Shown: positions 15,117 through 24,007 of the stretch, one piece after another
Layout of the letters: each line of letters starts with the position of its first letter
Position numbering within the stretch: position 1 is the first letter of the stretch
DNA from: a virus
Direction: 5' to 3' (one strand)
Virus record (IMG/VR): IMGVR_UViG_3300028666_000023
Span: 1 to 57,103 of that record
DNA length: 57,103 nt
Notes under the pieces: model-generated
Seen by the model: only the letters and a program-made list of their open reading frames with translations
The model's database searches: none
What the model was told of the DNA's origin: nothing
Position numbers and translations under genes: made by a program

Positions 15117-16374
15117 GAAATTGGAAGGAATCATGTCGGTCGCGATGCTCACCCCCATGGGAGATCCGAACGACAACGACTGCAGGTGGGGCGCCCCGAT
15201 TCTTCTCGAGGGCCCTCCCGGCATCGGCAAGAGCGGCATGATCGGCCAGGCCGCGCGCTCTGTCGACCTCCCGCTCCGGACTGTGTACCTCGGGCAGCGG
15301 CAACCTGAGGACCTCTCCGGTGCACCGATGCCCGACGGCAAAGGCGGCGTGAACATCGAGTGCATCCTGCCCGCCGTCCGCGAGCTCACCGCTCTCGGCA
15401 AGGGACTTCTCCTTCTCGACGAGCTCTCCTGCGCGCGCCCCGCAACACAAGGCGCTGGGCTCAGCACCGTGCAGGAGCGTGCCGTCGGCGACACGATGCT
15501 TCCGGGCAGGGTCCGCGTCTTCGCAGCGGCGAACCCTCCGGAGCAGAGCGCGGGCGGTTGGAAGCTCGCGCCTCCTATGGAGAACCGCCTCGTACACTTC
15601 AAGGTCGAGGCGCCGACGCCGGAAGAGTGGGGCGCGTACATGCTCCGCGGCCGCACCATCCAGGTGAAGAACCTCACGCTCGGCGAGGCACGCGTTGCCG
15701 AGAAGTGGGCCGAGTCGTGGGCGTACATCGTCGGCCTCACGACGACGTTCATCGCGCGCTTCAAACCGGAGGACCAGCCGGACATCAAGGACTCGTCTGG
15801 CAAGTCGCTTCGCGACACGCGCAGCGCGCTCATGCGCTTCCCGACATCGAACGATCGCAATCGCGAACACGCGTGGGCATCGCCCCGCTCATGGGAGATG
15901 GCGATGCGTTGTGCGGCGACGTGTTGGACGCTGTCTGACTCGAACGTCAGCTTCAAGATCTTGGCTGCCGACTTCGTCAAAGCGTGCGTCGGTGGTGCGC
16001 TCGCGACGGCATGGGCGGAGTGGATCGCGAAGGCGGATCTTCCCGACCCCGCACACATGCTCCACAACGGCTGGAAGCCGAACAAGTCCCGCCTCGACAT
16101 CGTCCACGCCGCTCTCGCGGCGGCGACGGCGTACGCTCTCGCGCTCCACGACAAGGACGAGCGCCGCAAGCACGTCATCCTCGCGTACAAGCTCCTCAAC
16201 CAGGCCGACAAAGAAGGCCTCGCTGACATGACGCTCGCGCCGGCGAAGGCGCTCATGGAGGCGGGCTACCGCGCGTCGACTGCTGGCACCGATAAGGAGC
16301 TCGCAGAAGCAGCGATGCCCCTCACCAAGAAGTTCGGAACCACTGGCATGGCGGCGTTCGCGCCGAAGAACTGA
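15109..16374 (+). CDS. MoxR-type AAA+ ATPase, 421 aa
   Basis: An AAA+ ATPase of the MoxR type, a group that usually works as a chaperone or metal/complex-remodelling partner of a VWA protein. Walker A is GPPGIGKS (residues 35-42), Walker B is LLLLDE (100-105), and a sensor-1-like stretch (VRVFAAANPPE) follows. The second half is helical and not conserved as far as I can see. ATG 15109 overlaps the preceding gene; the frame extends upstream without support. Its stop overlaps the start of the VWA gene as TGATG, which strongly supports a working pair. Confidence 0.87.
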   Translation: MSEKLEGIMSVAMLTPMGDPNDNDCRWGAPILLEGPPGIGKSGMIGQAARSVDLPLRTVYLGQRQPEDLSGAPMPDGKGGVNIECILPAVRELTALGKGLLLLDELSCARPATQGAGLSTVQERAVGDTMLPGRVRVFAAANPPEQSAGGWKLAPPMENRLVHFKVEAPTPEEWGAYMLRGRTIQVKNLTLGEARVAEKWAESWAYIVGLTTTFIARFKPEDQPDIKDSSGKSLRDTRSALMRFPTSNDRNREHAWASPRSWEMAMRCAATCWTLSDSNVSFKILAADFVKACVGGALATAWAEWIAKADLPDPAHMLHNGWKPNKSRLDIVHAALAAATAYALALHDKDERRKHVILAYKLLNQADKEGLADMTLAPAKALMEAGYRASTAGTDKELAEAAMPLTKKFGTTGMAAFAPKN

Positions 16375-17738
16375 TGGTACAAGCCAATCACGAAGACAAG
16401 ATGGGGATGGCGAGGCTCTACACCACCTCGAAGGCCCCGTACTCCTCGACCATCGTCCATGGGTTCATCTACGTGGCGATGCCGGGAATCGGAACGATGC
16501 TCTGCACTGATGGGATGGTCCTCGGTTACGACCCCTCGTGGGCAGAGACGGCGAGCGTTGAGGAGCTCGGGGCCGACCTTTACCATGAGGTGAACCACTT
16601 CATGCGACGTCACTTCTGGCGTCGGCATGTCGCGCGTCCTGACCTCTTCAACAGAGCGGGAGATCTTGCGATCAACCCCGACCTGCGGAACGCGGGCTGG
16701 AAGCTGTCCACGGACCCGAAGATGGGAGCGATCTTCCCGAAGGATTACGGCTTCCCCGAAGGCCTCACCACCGAGGAGTACTACGACCTGCTGTTGAAAC
16801 AAGAACAACAGCAACAGCAGGAGAAGAAGGGTGGCGGTGGCGCAGGTGCTGGAAGTGCAGAAGCCGAAGGCGGCGCCGGTCCTCCGAAGGCGGGCGTCTG
16901 CTCCGGCAAGTGCGGTTCCATCGCCGGCGGCGAACGTCTCGAATGGGAGAACAAGCTCGCCACACAGACGGACGTGGCACCGCGAACAGATCTCGAGGTC
17001 CGTGCGATCGAGATGCGCGCCACACAAGAACTGCGGAACTGGCAGGAGAAACAAGCAAAGGCAGCTGGGCGCGGAAATGTGCCCAGCTACCTCAGCGAGT
17101 TCTTGAAGGCGCTCGAGGAAGATCCCGTCGTCTCCTGGCAGGACGAGCTCGCAACCATCACATACGACTGCGTCGGCATGATGCAGTCGGGCGGTGATGA
17201 CTACTCCCTTCGCCGACCGTCGAAGCGGTCCCACGCGCGCGGGTTCCCGCGTCCGGGACTCGTCGAGTACAAGCCGGAGATCGCCATCACGCTCGACACG
17301 TCGGGCTCGATGGGACTCGAGCAGCTCAAGGCCGTCGTGCGCGAGGTCGTGGGAATCATGGATGCCCTCAGCATCGATGAGATCTGGTGGTGTGAAGCCG
17401 ACGCGGGCGTTGCGCAGGACTGGCAACGCGTCCATCTCGACTTCTTCCACGAGCTCGCCATCCACGGTCGTGGTGGGACGGACTTCCGCCCCGCCATCCG
17501 TACGGCACTCGAGCTCTACCCCCGACCCGACCTCCTCTTCTACGGGACGGACGGCGATGGCACCGCGCCGGCGGCGCCGCCCGAAGGCATGGAGGTCATC
17601 TGGCTTGTTGTCCCCGGTCACTGGAATCGCGCGCCCGCTCCATGGGGCCGCACGATCTTCGCGACGGACGACAAGCGCCAGAAGCGTCGCTTCGAAGAAC
17701 AACACGCGGGTTCTTCTTGGGGCGACGAGGACGAGTAA
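16374..17738 (+). CDS. VWA-like protein with metallopeptidase-like N-terminus, 454 aa
   Basis: The likely partner of the MoxR ATPase. The N-terminal part carries a zincin-like HEVNH (71-75) followed by a downstream FNRAGDLAIN segment, as in the metallopeptidase-like domain of the DUF2201 family. After a Gln/Gly-rich linker (about 141-165) and a Cys pair, the C-terminal domain starts with a metal-ion-dependent adhesion motif (LDTSGSMG, about 307-314) and has a GRGGTDF block, both typical of VWA folds. It is the last gene of the second plus cassette. The role in a phage (remodelling a host complex, or helping assembly) is unknown. Confidence 0.85.
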   Translation: MVQANHEDKMGMARLYTTSKAPYSSTIVHGFIYVAMPGIGTMLCTDGMVLGYDPSWAETASVEELGADLYHEVNHFMRRHFWRRHVARPDLFNRAGDLAINPDLRNAGWKLSTDPKMGAIFPKDYGFPEGLTTEEYYDLLLKQEQQQQQEKKGGGGAGAGSAEAEGGAGPPKAGVCSGKCGSIAGGERLEWENKLATQTDVAPRTDLEVRAIEMRATQELRNWQEKQAKAAGRGNVPSYLSEFLKALEEDPVVSWQDELATITYDCVGMMQSGGDDYSLRRPSKRSHARGFPRPGLVEYKPEIAITLDTSGSMGLEQLKAVVREVVGIMDALSIDEIWWCEADAGVAQDWQRVHLDFFHELAIHGRGGTDFRPAIRTALELYPRPDLLFYGTDGDGTAPAAPPEGMEVIWLVVPGHWNRAPAPWGRTIFATDDKRQKRRFEEQHAGSSWGDEDE

Positions 17739-17744
17739 TCGTCC

Positions 17745-17768
17745 GGAGAAGGCCCGCGCCTTCTCTTA
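17745..17768 (+). terminator. Hairpin closing the MoxR/VWA cassette
   Basis: GAGAAGGC (17746-17753) and GCCTTCTC (17758-17765) form a perfect 8-bp stem with a 4-base loop, just after the VWA stop. The U-tract is short (TCTTAG). TCTTAGCTACTCA at 17764-17776 runs into the stop codon of the converging minus gene. Confidence 0.55.
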
Positions 17769-17773
17769 GCTAC

Positions 17774-18517
17774 TCAGGTGCCGACCTTCTCGCTCGTTCC
17801 GTCCCACACGAACTCGCCGCGCGCGCCAACCGGGAAGTGCGCTCCGCACTTCGAACAGAACGTGCCGCTGTAGAACCCTGGCTCGCGCGCATACGTCTCC
17901 GCAAGCTTCCGTCCCATCGTCGTGAGCCCCGCACACGGGTTGAGGAAGCGCGCGTACTCCGCCCTCGTCCAGTATCGCCCGACAGCACTCGAGCCGTCCT
18001 TCGGGTACTCGTCGTACTTCACGTAGTCCTCACCCTGGGTGCGCTCCTGCTCCTCGGGCGTGAGATCTCGCAGCGTGCCGCGCGGCTTCGGGCCAACGTG
18101 AACGTACGAGTCGCGCACGGGACGCACGAAGCCTTTCGCGCGCTCGCGCTCGGAGAGAACGATGTAGTCCTTCTGCTGACCGTTCTCTTTGAGCTCGGTG
18201 TGCTCACCGAGCGGCGTCCCATGAATCGTTTCGACCTTCGGACCGTGGACGATGCGCTCTTCGGTCTTCGTGAGATCTGGGTCCATGCGATCATCCTGCC
18301 GGGGCTTGCCCGGCGAAGGTGTCAACGACACGACGCAGAAGACCTCGCGGTACCCCCAGCGCGCGTCGGCCGGCTGCGTCTCGCGCACCGTGAACGTGCG
18401 GTCGCCCCAGATGATGACCTGCGGCATTCCCTTGTCGGGGAACGGCGGAATGTCGACGGTGGCGACGAACGCGGGGGCTTCGTGGCCGATCGCGGTCCAC
18501 AACTCTACTTCTCGCAT
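17774..18517 (-). CDS. Hypothetical virion-block protein with C-terminal Cys pair, 247 aa
   Basis: Not recognised. The N-terminal third is beta-rich with hydrophobic and Trp residues (QVIIWGDRTFTV), the middle is charged and Pro-rich, and the end has a FCSKCGAHFPVG ribbon-like half-site with only one Cys pair. It follows the portal gene after 9 bases on the same strand, so a head, portal-neck or packaging accessory role is plausible by position. Confidence 0.72.
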   Translation of the reverse strand: MREVELWTAIGHEAPAFVATVDIPPFPDKGMPQVIIWGDRTFTVRETQPADARWGYREVFCVVSLTPSPGKPRQDDRMDPDLTKTEERIVHGPKVETIHGTPLGEHTELKENGQQKDYIVLSERERAKGFVRPVRDSYVHVGPKPRGTLRDLTPEEQERTQGEDYVKYDEYPKDGSSAVGRYWTRAEYARFLNPCAGLTTMGRKLAETYAREPGFYSGTFCSKCGAHFPVGARGEFVWDGTSEKVGT

Positions 18518-18526
18518 CGGTTCCTC

Positions 18527-20617
18527 TCAGACCAAGGGGTTCATGCGGCGGGGCGAGCGTTGTTCCGGGAGCGGCCGCGTGTCGACTTGCGGACCGCCAC
18601 CCCCACCGCCGCCTCCGCCCTTCTTGCCCTTCTTGTCTGACTTCTGCGCGGCGAGCATCTGCCGCACGAGGTCGGCGAGCTCGGGGCTCTGCGTTGCGAG
18701 GTTCTGAATCGCGATCTCTTGGTACTGCTCCGGCATCGTCGCGATGAGGTTCGCCTGCGCGGCAGCGAACGACGGAAGGTCGACGTTGAGCTGGTCCGGC
18801 TGCATCTTGTTGCCGCCCGAGAGCTGACTCGAGACCGCGCTGAGGTAGCTCGCCGGCGTGCCCTGTTGCTGCCCAGGCGGAGCGCCTTGGATGGCCTCGC
18901 CGTTCGGGCCCTGCACTTGGAGCTCCGGGGGCATCTGCTGCTGCTGCTGTGCGCCGCCGGCAGCATCGGCCATCGCGTTGGGTGCAGCACCGGTCGCGCT
19001 TCCGTCGCCGGGCTCGCCAGGGGCGGCGGGGGCCATCATCGCAGCCTGCTGCACCTGCTGCGCCTTCACTTGGAACTTCGCCATGACGAGCTGCGCTTCG
19101 CCCTGGACCGTCGCCATCGCGAGCTGTTGCTTCTTCGTCGCCTCGATGCGCGTGTCCGTCTCGCGAATCATGAGGCGGTTCTCTTCCTCTTGATCGAGAT
19201 CGTCGTCAGCGAGGAGCGTCGTGTCGGAGATCTTGCCCGCGGCGTTGAGCTGGAAGCGGAACGCCTTGCGCTGCAAGTCGTCCGCCATCTTGAACGGCTT
19301 GAAGCGAATCTTCACTTCGGGCCAGCCCATGAAGGCTGCGACCTGCTTCATGATGAAGCGCGCGTGTTGTTTCTGGCTGATGATGTAGCCGAGGAACATG
19401 TTCTCGAGCATGCGCATCGAGACGTTCGTGCCGGCGTAGCTGAGACCACCCTTGATGAACTCGATGGGCACCTGCATGCCGTTGATGATCTGCTCGCTCC
19501 ACTGCTGAATCTCGCCCGTGAGCAGCAGCGCGCGACCGTCACCACCGACCGTCTGCGTGCCGACGGGGAGCGGAAGAATCGGGATGTAGTTCACGTCGTA
19601 GCGCCAGCGAGCGATCTCCGCGGCGATCTGGTCGCGCCAGTCCATCAAGTTGATGGTCGTGTACGGGTCCGACGAACCCGAGCCCGCCTGCGGGAAGAGG
19701 ATGCGCAGCGGCACGACGTGCTCGAGGAGCACCGCCTCCTGCGCCTTCTTCATCAGCTGCAAGTAGAACGTGTCCTTGAGGACGGGGAGAAGAAGCGGCG
19801 TTCCCCAGCCGCGGTCCTGCGTCGCCAGCGTCGGGCGGCGCATGTGGAAGAAGTTCTCCTTCGAGAAGATCACTCCCTTCGACTCGCGCATCGCCTGGAT
19901 GAAGACCTGCGGCACGCCTTCGACGATGTCCTTGCGACCGATGACGATGTCGTTCCGGACGACGGAAGGAATCGTGTAGAAGTGCGTGTAGTCGCCGGTG
20001 ATGTCGTTGTACGTGATCTCGATGTCTTCCGGGTTCCAGCGGATGATTTTGATGCCGCTCGCGTTCTTGTAGTAGTAGTCCTGCGCGTGCGCGTCGCCGA
20101 TGAAGCCGCAGCTTGGGCACGTCAGACGGAACTGGTAGCTCGTGAAGATCCAGTTCGCGCGGCACTTTGAAGCGTCGTCGCGCCAGTTGCAGTTGCGGCA
20201 GTACAAGTACTTCCGGAACGGGAAGCCGAGGCTCGTGCAGCTGTTGCCGTAGCAGTGATAGTCGAGCCCGAACTCGACCTGCTGCGCACGGTACCGCAGG
20301 TGGTCTTGGAAGTACTCCGTCCAGCGCCGACGAACCTCAGGGCTCTCGTGCTCGATGATGATGTCGGTGACCGGGTACTCGGAGAGCTTGAAGATCGTCG
20401 CGTTGATGAGCGGGTTCGTGAGGAAGTAGTAGCGGCACCACTTGAAGAGCTGCTTGACCGTAACGGGCAAGTACGTGTGCGCGACGTCGAAGAACGGCGA
20501 CGGGTAATTGACGCCCGCGATGTTGCCGTTACCGATGCGGCCGCGCGACTGCGCGAAGCGGAGGCCCGATGCCGGACCAGACGCGACACCCATCGGACCT
20601 GCGCCGATGAACGACAT
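18527..20617 (-). CDS. Portal protein, 696 aa
   Basis: This is the likely dodecameric ring at the capsid vertex through which DNA enters and leaves. The portal signature is the overall arrangement: an N-terminal wing, a Trp/Tyr-rich core with a long helix-rich central part (AAEIARWRYDVNYIPILPLP), a clip/stem-like region around GLSYAGTNVSMRMLENMF, and a low-complexity Gln/Pro/Gly C-terminus. Unusually, residues 140-170 hold a zinc-ribbon-like set (C140, C143, C152, C167, C170). The stop of the upstream gene overlaps its ATG as TAATG. The C-terminal 200 residues are Ala/Gln-rich and end in a poly-Gly patch. Confidence 0.83.
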   Translation of the reverse strand: MSFIGAGPMGVASGPASGLRFAQSRGRIGNGNIAGVNYPSPFFDVAHTYLPVTVKQLFKWCRYYFLTNPLINATIFKLSEYPVTDIIIEHESPEVRRRWTEYFQDHLRYRAQQVEFGLDYHCYGNSCTSLGFPFRKYLYCRNCNWRDDASKCRANWIFTSYQFRLTCPSCGFIGDAHAQDYYYKNASGIKIIRWNPEDIEITYNDITGDYTHFYTIPSVVRNDIVIGRKDIVEGVPQVFIQAMRESKGVIFSKENFFHMRRPTLATQDRGWGTPLLLPVLKDTFYLQLMKKAQEAVLLEHVVPLRILFPQAGSGSSDPYTTINLMDWRDQIAAEIARWRYDVNYIPILPLPVGTQTVGGDGRALLLTGEIQQWSEQIINGMQVPIEFIKGGLSYAGTNVSMRMLENMFLGYIISQKQHARFIMKQVAAFMGWPEVKIRFKPFKMADDLQRKAFRFQLNAAGKISDTTLLADDDLDQEEENRLMIRETDTRIEATKKQQLAMATVQGEAQLVMAKFQVKAQQVQQAAMMAPAAPGEPGDGSATGAAPNAMADAAGGAQQQQQMPPELQVQGPNGEAIQGAPPGQQQGTPASYLSAVSSQLSGGNKMQPDQLNVDLPSFAAAQANLIATMPEQYQEIAIQNLATQSPELADLVRQMLAAQKSDKKGKKGGGGGGGGGPQVDTRPLPEQRSPRRMNPLV

Positions 20618-21669
20618 TAGGAGATCGCTCCAAGGTCAGGAGTCTGACCAGCAGCGGCAGGGCTCGTCACGCGTTCGCTCGGCATGTGTTGTCCTTCCGC
20701 CGGCTCGAGAGGAGGCGGTCCCAGCGTTGTAGGCGTCGGCTTCCGACCGCGCAAGCGATCTACGCCGCGCCCGACCGCGCTCCCCGCGCGCTCGAGTGCA
20801 CCACCCATCACGGCAGATCCAACGATCGGCATCGCTGCACCGGTGAGACCGCCGAGCGCCATGCCGACGTTCTTCCCCACCGACTCGCCCTTGCCCGCGC
20901 CTTCGGTCTTCTCCTTCGAGAGCGCGGCATGCGCAACGCTGGCTGCCGGCAGTCCGAGGGACATGACCGCCATGCCGGGGTGCATGTTGCGGACTTGGTC
21001 TTTCACGCTTGCCTCGAGCGTCGGGCGCAAGCCGTTGTCCTTCACCGACTTCAGGTAGCCAGGCACGCTCGTGAGGCCCATCGACTGGACCTTCTCGGCG
21101 GCCTCGAGACCCTTCTTTGCCTTCACTGCACCGCTGACGGCGGGGCCGACGGTCGAGGGATCTTTGATCCACGCTGCGTGGAGAGCGCCCTGCGCAGCCT
21201 CGTGCGCCTTGCGCGCGCCGTACGCGCCGCCGCGCACCTTCTCGAGCTCCGCCGGCGAGAGCGCGCCGGTGAGACTGTGCATCTGCCGCTGACCGAAGCG
21301 CGCGCCCGCGCCGATGATGCCGTCCCGCTGCGTCAGCCAGTCGGGGTTGAGCGCCTTGCTTGCCGCGCCGCCTGCGACGCCGCCGACAGCCGCGCCGAGC
21401 ACGCCGCCCTTCGCCGCGCCGCCGACGCCATGGAGAGCCGCTTGAAGGGCAGCATGTCCCGTCCCCTCTCCGCGCTCCTTCGCCTCCGTGTACCCCTGGC
21501 GCGCGCCGTAACCTGCACCGCCGAGCGCGCCGAGCGTGCCACCGACACCCGCGAGCTGTCCGACGTTCTTCAGGAGCGAGCCGTGTCGAGAGATGAGCGA
21601 GCTGAGGCTGGCCGCCTCTTTGGGCAGCCAGCGCTGGAACGCTTCGAAGAGAACCTCGGAGTCAGACAT
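20617..21669 (-). CDS. Ala/Gly-rich putative internal virion protein, 350 aa
   Basis: Not recognised by family. The sequence is dominated by Gly/Ala stretches that could form glycine-zipper membrane helices (residues about 35-55, 80-105, 225-245 and 265-290), separated by charged helical parts. Such composition is seen in phage proteins ejected with the DNA or in membrane-active virion proteins, but also in scaffold-like proteins. It is directly upstream of, and coupled to, the portal gene, and overlaps the preceding gene by 8 bases. Confidence 0.7.
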   Translation of the reverse strand: MSDSEVLFEAFQRWLPKEAASLSSLISRHGSLLKNVGQLAGVGGTLGALGGAGYGARQGYTEAKERGEGTGHAALQAALHGVGGAAKGGVLGAAVGGVAGGAASKALNPDWLTQRDGIIGAGARFGQRQMHSLTGALSPAELEKVRGGAYGARKAHEAAQGALHAAWIKDPSTVGPAVSGAVKAKKGLEAAEKVQSMGLTSVPGYLKSVKDNGLRPTLEASVKDQVRNMHPGMAVMSLGLPAASVAHAALSKEKTEGAGKGESVGKNVGMALGGLTGAAMPIVGSAVMGGALERAGSAVGRGVDRLRGRKPTPTTLGPPPLEPAEGQHMPSERVTSPAAAGQTPDLGAIS

Positions 21670-22417
21670 GGAGCTCGAGCTGCTTCTGGAGTCGGGCGCG
21701 GCTCTCCTCGAGGTACTCGTTCACCGAGAGAAGGCGGCGGAGTTGTTCATCCAAGATGGTACTCCCGGTCGGCGCCTTTCCAGAAGCTCGAACGTCGGGC
21801 CATGCCTTGAGGAGCGCTTGGGGGTCGACGGAGTCGGGCGCGGTGAGGGAGACGAAGTTCGCCGGCGGGAGCGCGAGGAAGATCTCGTCGTGCTCGTAGA
21901 CCGCGGTGATGTACGCCTTCACTTCGTCGGACCACGAGACGTCGTTGCGGATGCGCGCGGCGATGTCGCAGGCGACGAGCACCTGCCCGACGGCGGGGAT
22001 CTGCATGTCGCGGAAGTCGGGGAACTCCCCGTTGAACGCCATCAAGCACCACGAATAGACCTCCCAGCGCTCCCAAAAGGAGTCGACGAGATGGAGCGTG
22101 CGGCACGCTTGGATCTTCTCGAGGTTGAGGTCGCTGAGGGACGGCGTGTTGAAGTCGTGTGGGATGGTGAGCTGGAGCGTCTCCGCTTCCCACGTGAGCC
22201 AGTCCGCGCCGTAGCGGCCGACGAGCGCGAGATCTAGCGCGATCGGGTGCGCGTCGGGGTGCTGCCAGATGTTGACCTTCGTCACCGCGCCCGCCGCGGC
22301 AGTCGACGTAGGAGCGACCTCTTTGTCGTGGCTGAGATCCTCGACGATGGCCGTCTCCGCCATCTTGATGCCGACGCTTTTCAGGGCGTCGAGGAACGCA
22401 TGCTCCGGGGTCGTCAC
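21662..22417 (-). CDS. Hypothetical virion-block protein, 251 aa
   Basis: Not recognised. The protein is helical with many Trp and aromatic residues (SFWERWEVYSWCLMAF around 113-128) and a C-terminal coiled-coil-like stretch. It lies 7 bases after the 494-residue gene and overlaps the following Ala/Gly-rich gene, so it is part of the operon leading to the portal. A head or portal-associated role is inferred from position only. Confidence 0.72.
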   Translation of the reverse strand: MTTPEHAFLDALKSVGIKMAETAIVEDLSHDKEVAPTSTAAAGAVTKVNIWQHPDAHPIALDLALVGRYGADWLTWEAETLQLTIPHDFNTPSLSDLNLEKIQACRTLHLVDSFWERWEVYSWCLMAFNGEFPDFRDMQIPAVGQVLVACDIAARIRNDVSWSDEVKAYITAVYEHDEIFLALPPANFVSLTAPDSVDPQALLKAWPDVRASGKAPTGSTILDEQLRRLLSVNEYLEESRARLQKQLELHV

Positions 22418-22424
22418 GTGCCCC

Positions 22425-23909
22425 TCAGCCGATGTACGTACGTTCGACGCCGGGCTGCGTGCTGACCGCCATGCGCATCAGCATCTTCTTTTGGTCGAGC
22501 GGCAGGCTCTTGAAGATGCCGACCGGGTCCTTGAGGAACTCTTCCTGGAAGTCCGAGCCGAAGGTCGTCTTCACAGAGAAGGCGCCGATCTTGGCGAGGC
22601 GGTGCAGGTCCTCCGCGGTGACCATGTCGTTGCCGATGACCTCGCTCCACGCCTCGTCGGCGCGCTTCTCGAAGCCGAGCACCGAGTAGTACGGGTCGGG
22701 GATCGAGCGGTCGTAGTGGTGGTTGAGGCCGGCAACCTTGTCGAACTCGGAGAGGATCTCAGCGGCGCGCTCGGCGGGGATGAGCTCGATCGTCTGCCCT
22801 TCCTTCCACATCTTCTCGCGCGTGAGGCGCTCGACGCCGGCGAGGAGATCCAACGCGTCGTCGTTGCCCTGAAGCTCGAGGCGTCGCGCGTCGAAGGCGG
22901 CCTTGATCTGTCCTTCCGGCGCGTAGTCGTTCGCACCGTACTTCATCGCGAGATCGCTCACGCGGATGTCGAGCGCCAGCGCGCGTTTCACCAAGTTCGA
23001 CGCGTACTCGTGCCGCGTCGCAGGAGCGAAGCCGCGGAAGTTCTCGTCGAAGTACGCGCTCGCGGTCTTCACCTGCGCGTAGCTGTCGAGCGGGTATCGC
23101 TTCTGGGAGGGGACGGCGAAGGCCGAGGCTTCCTTCTTCGTCACCATCGTCGGCGGCGCGCTGTTGGAGACGTCGACCGTCGGGCGGAGGTGCGCGGCCT
23201 GCGGGTGCTTGGCCGGTTGCTCCTTGTGCTCCGTGTGGAGGTTGTCGTCCGGACAGTTTTCTTTTCCCTTGTGGGAGACGAGGTGACCGACCGAGGAGGT
23301 CTTGGCGATCACCGAAAGCTGCGGGCGCACCTTCGGGTCGGATGATGGCGCGTAGGGCATCACCGACGTGCCCGACGCTTCGGCGGTCTTGCCGAGTGCG
23401 GCGTCGCGCATCTGCGGCGTCACGATGCCAGCGCCTGCTCCCTCGAGCGCGCGCGTCGCGCTCATGTTCTGTTTGATGGAAGCGGCCGTGCCCTTCGCGA
23501 TCGGGAGGGCGGTGAGAGCCGTCATCGCCGTGCCGAGGCCGAGGGCGATCTTCTCGATCGGCTCGGGTACCTCGAGGTCGTACCAGCTACACGCCGTCTT
23601 CAAGTTCTCGGCGGCGGTCTTCTGCGCCTCGACCGGGAGCTTGAACGCGTTCTTCAAGAAGTACTGGAGCGAGAGCTCGGTGTTGCCGGGGTCGGTGCAC
23701 GCGAACTTCCGGAGCTTCTCGCCGTGGTTGATGAGGACGAGAGCGAAGACGTCGTCGGGCAGACGCGCGAGCTCGTCGCCGACGAGAACGTGCGCAGTCT
23801 TCACCTGCGCAGGGACGTCGTCGAACGTCGGCCAGATCTCCCGGAGGACGTTTCCGTTGAAGTCGTCGAACACGTCGAGAACAAGGCCGCCCATCTCCAT
23901 GAGGCTCAT
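22425..23909 (-). CDS. Putative structural protein at head of portal operon, 494 aa
   Basis: I chose ATG 23909 (MSLMEMGG) because the upstream extension is Cys/Arg-rich and runs into the regulatory region of the plus cassette; a TAGG sits just before this ATG. The protein has an alpha/beta N-terminus (VLDVFDDFNGNVLREIWP), a low-complexity Ala/Thr/Pro linker in the middle, and a helical, charged C-terminal half. The family is not recognised. It is the first gene of the minus block running to the portal, and its length and composition fit a virion or prohead-core protein. Confidence 0.72.
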   Translation of the reverse strand: MSLMEMGGLVLDVFDDFNGNVLREIWPTFDDVPAQVKTAHVLVGDELARLPDDVFALVLINHGEKLRKFACTDPGNTELSLQYFLKNAFKLPVEAQKTAAENLKTACSWYDLEVPEPIEKIALGLGTAMTALTALPIAKGTAASIKQNMSATRALEGAGAGIVTPQMRDAALGKTAEASGTSVMPYAPSSDPKVRPQLSVIAKTSSVGHLVSHKGKENCPDDNLHTEHKEQPAKHPQAAHLRPTVDVSNSAPPTMVTKKEASAFAVPSQKRYPLDSYAQVKTASAYFDENFRGFAPATRHEYASNLVKRALALDIRVSDLAMKYGANDYAPEGQIKAAFDARRLELQGNDDALDLLAGVERLTREKMWKEGQTIELIPAERAAEILSEFDKVAGLNHHYDRSIPDPYYSVLGFEKRADEAWSEVIGNDMVTAEDLHRLAKIGAFSVKTTFGSDFQEEFLKDPVGIFKSLPLDQKKMLMRMAVSTQPGVERTYIG

Positions 23910-23962
23910 CCTACACGCTGGAACGTCGAATTGGTACTGGCGATTCGGAAGGAGAAACAAGG

Positions 23963-23990
23963 AATAAGGACTGCGAGGCAGTACTGCTTC
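23963..23990 (+). promoter_or_regulatory. ATAAG-type motif (site E) with adjacent hairpin
   Basis: AATAAGGA (23963-23970) starts the third plus cassette in the divergent gap. It is followed by CGAGG instead of TGGAGG and by a palindrome-like hairpin (GAGGCAG with CTGCTTC, 23975-23990). The first gene has its own AAGGAG at 23995-24000. Confidence 0.5.
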
Positions 23991-24007
23991 CAGCAAGGAG
24001 TCACAAC

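Noticed and set aside
5805-17776. The two identical TCTTAGCTACTCA strings as recombination attachment sites
   Set aside because: They follow terminator hairpins and include the converging gene's stop codon, no integrase is seen, and 13 bases is short. I kept them as cassette boundaries only.
18719-20170. A 483-codon plus-strand frame opposite the portal gene
   Set aside because: Antisense shadow; the minus strand carries a full portal-like protein coupled to its neighbours.
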